Source: Tubiluchus corallicola
Lineage: Eukaryota > Priapulida > Priapulimorpha > Priapulimorphida > Tubiluchidae
Direction: 5' to 3'
DNA length: 64,000 bases
Assembly: GCA_030141605.1 (NCBI GenBank)
Contig: JAQGDQ010000199.1
Span: 120,001-184,000, forward strand
Shown here piece by piece: positions 62,454 through 64,000 of the stretch. A program made the translations under genes and the position numbers. Positions within the stretch are counted from its first letter, which is position 1. Each line of letters starts with the position of its first letter. Under the pieces are notes generated by a model, which ran no database searches, was not told the DNA's origin, and saw only the letters and a program-made list of their open reading frames with translations.

Positions 62454-62493
62454 TATTGAATTGAAGGTGAAATATTTCACCTTAAATTCAATA
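62454..62493. repeat. 40-bp near-perfect palindrome
   Basis: The centre AAGGTGAAATATTTCACCTT is a perfect 20-bp palindrome; arms extend 10 bases further on each side with a single mismatched pair and no spacer. Confidence 0.9.
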
Positions 62494-63051
62494 CACAAGG
62501 GAGAGAGGAGGGCTGATGTTAACCGATGAATCAATTCCTGATTTGACACTGCTTATTTCTCTGGCGACCAAGTGACCATTAACCTAGTAATGTTTCTTAG
62601 TCAATGCTGCCTACTTCATCCACCTGGTATCTTATGCCTAGTGTATCTTTGCCATGCTTTAACAATGAGGAAAGATTTTTATGTCGGGTGGCGCAAAAAA
62701 TGTGACGAATTTTAGACAAAAATAATATTAAAACAAGTGTTCTGCAAAACTGATTTTTACAGCATGATACAACAATCCATTTGTTATTCTCTGTGAATGT
62801 TGTAAGTTTGTTTTTAGATTTTGAATGTTATTTTTTTATTAAATACATGCACAGGAATCAGGAACAATGCAGTAGCAATGTCAAAATCTTCATCAAATAA
62901 AAAATAGCCTTGCGGACTTATTATAATCACCTAATACTTGCCACAAAACCAATAAAGAAATCATTTTTATAGCAAGGTTTCGCCAAAGAAAGTAAAGCAC
63001 TGATGAAGATTTTTTGCCAGAAAAAATGGAAGTTAACCCTATGCACTACAG

Positions 63052-63524
63052 CAGGGGTGTGCAAATTGCGGCCCGCGGGCCACTTGCGGCCCGCCGACAG
63101 AATTTGTGCGGCCCACGAAGAGATTTGTCAGCCTAATGAAAGTGCGGTCCGGGCAATTAATTGAGTGTATCCAGCTGAAGTCTGTGCCACGATCCCAAAG
63201 ATAGTGCGGGTAGTTTTTTCTACTAGATCGGATGCCATTAACCCTTACAAGACGGTTGTAGCTTAATGTCACTGTACTACACAGACTGTGTGATACACAT
63301 TACTAATATGCATTGTAATGAAATTACCACTATCTGTCGTGAAAGTAGAATTACATGGTTTGTAATATAAATTTTAATAACTTCTAAAGCAGTTTCTTGA
63401 GTGTAGTAGTAATGATGTACGCAGGTCGGGTGCAAAAAAATCGTTATTAGGCCTTTCTGTACTTGGCTCCTTGATCAAACTGCCTGTGGCCCGCAGGAAT
63501 TGTCAGATAAATTACACACCCCTG
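63052..63524 (-). mobile_element. hAT-like MITE, copy 2
   Basis: 473 bp, same family in the opposite orientation to the copy at 22671. Flanked by a perfect 8-bp duplication, CACTACAG (63044-63051, 63525-63532). Ends are CAGGGGTGTGCAAATT and ATTACACACCCCTG; the right end has a few substitutions. Confidence 0.87.
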
Positions 63525-63532
63525 CACTACAG

Positions 63533-63682
63533 TATGATGAATTTGCAGAGGAAGTGCCCGACGACCGCTCGAAGCCGTTGTATTTAGAGAAACTAGAGGA
63601 AACATTTGCTGAGTACTGGGACCAAATATCCTTTAAAGAAATAACAAGCTGTGTCAGCTGTTGGGAAAACGCCTTCGTCTAA
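63533..63682 (+). CDS. Possible terminal exon of an unrecognised gene
   Basis: After a CACTACAG that could serve as a splice acceptor, one frame runs 49 codons to a TAA at 63680-63682. The peptide starts YDEFAEEVPDDRSK, is acidic and free of low complexity. An AATAAA follows at 63690-63695. I do not recognise the protein and found no upstream exon. The stretch immediately follows a hAT-like MITE whose target duplication is CACTACAG itself, so the acceptor exists twice (63044-63051 and 63525-63532). It may instead be a chance frame or an old pseudogene remnant. Confidence 0.25.
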   Translation, partial: YDEFAEEVPDDRSKPLYLEKLEETFAEYWDQISFKEITSCVSCWENAFV

Positions 63683-64000
63683 AGTTCGCAATAAAATGTT
63701 GGACACACAGAGCACTTGCTGTGACTTTTAACAGTAGTGACGAGCATTTTTACACAACTTATTTTTTTGTCTTTTTGTTTTAAAACTTTTGATGTTTGGA
63801 ATAATCTTTAAGGAATTTTTTTTGGTGTTTTCACACTAGTATTTGTAACATCAGTATTTTATAATCGCCATTTAAACTTCGGTCTCCTGATATATTATTA
63901 GGCAGTGAGATAGATAAGCAGACAAACTGACTGTAAAGTATTCATACCCGTTTACAGAAAACGTCACTCTGTTCTGGTATTCTGTCAAATGACTTGCATA

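Overview
This is animal (metazoan) nuclear DNA, most likely from a non-vertebrate. It is AT-rich and very rich in repeats. Genes are split by many GT-AG introns, and the window holds 5S-rRNA-derived SINE copies, non-LTR retrotransposon relics, several MITE families and many minisatellites. There is no operon, phage or CRISPR structure. The species cannot be fixed from sequence alone.

Left part, 1-28,900: no gene that I can support. It is a patchwork of minisatellites (34-bp unit at 885-2885, 41-bp at 7403-8482, 98-bp at 12766-14320, 62-bp at 24766-25014), purine tracts, a (CT)n tract and interstitial telomere-like repeats. It also holds three copies of a piggyBac-like TTAA MITE, a pogo/Tc1-like MITE, a hAT-like MITE and two older dispersed families, here called F and G.

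Middle part, 28,997-55,843: two complete genes lie head to head, about 1.6 kb apart. On the minus strand is tafazzin (7 coding exons, 268 aa), a mitochondrial cardiolipin-remodelling acyltransferase. On the plus strand is imidazolonepropionase (AMDHD1 type, 11 coding exons, 436 aa), step three of histidine breakdown. I derived every exon junction by hand; all use GT-AG and keep frame. Most introns carry a repeat: 5S-derived SINEs in tafazzin intron 6 and AMDHD1 intron 2, a long inverted repeat with a (GA)n core in tafazzin intron 5, a pogo-like MITE in AMDHD1 intron 5, and minisatellites in AMDHD1 introns 7, 8 and 10.

Right part, 55,844-64,000: a 25-bp minisatellite of about 1.4 kb, a frameshifted reverse-transcriptase relic, the last exon of a pentraxin-domain gene on the minus strand (earlier exons not found), a 40-bp near-perfect palindrome and a second hAT-like MITE. 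That MITE sits against a possible last exon of an unrecognised gene.

The two complete genes share no pathway beyond mitochondrial and amino-acid metabolism in general. The most informative biology here is the layering of mobile elements: a SINE inside a reverse-transcriptase relic with a perfect 11-bp target duplication, a TTAA MITE inside a G element whose empty site survives elsewhere in the window, and a minisatellite grown out of retrotransposon coding sequence.
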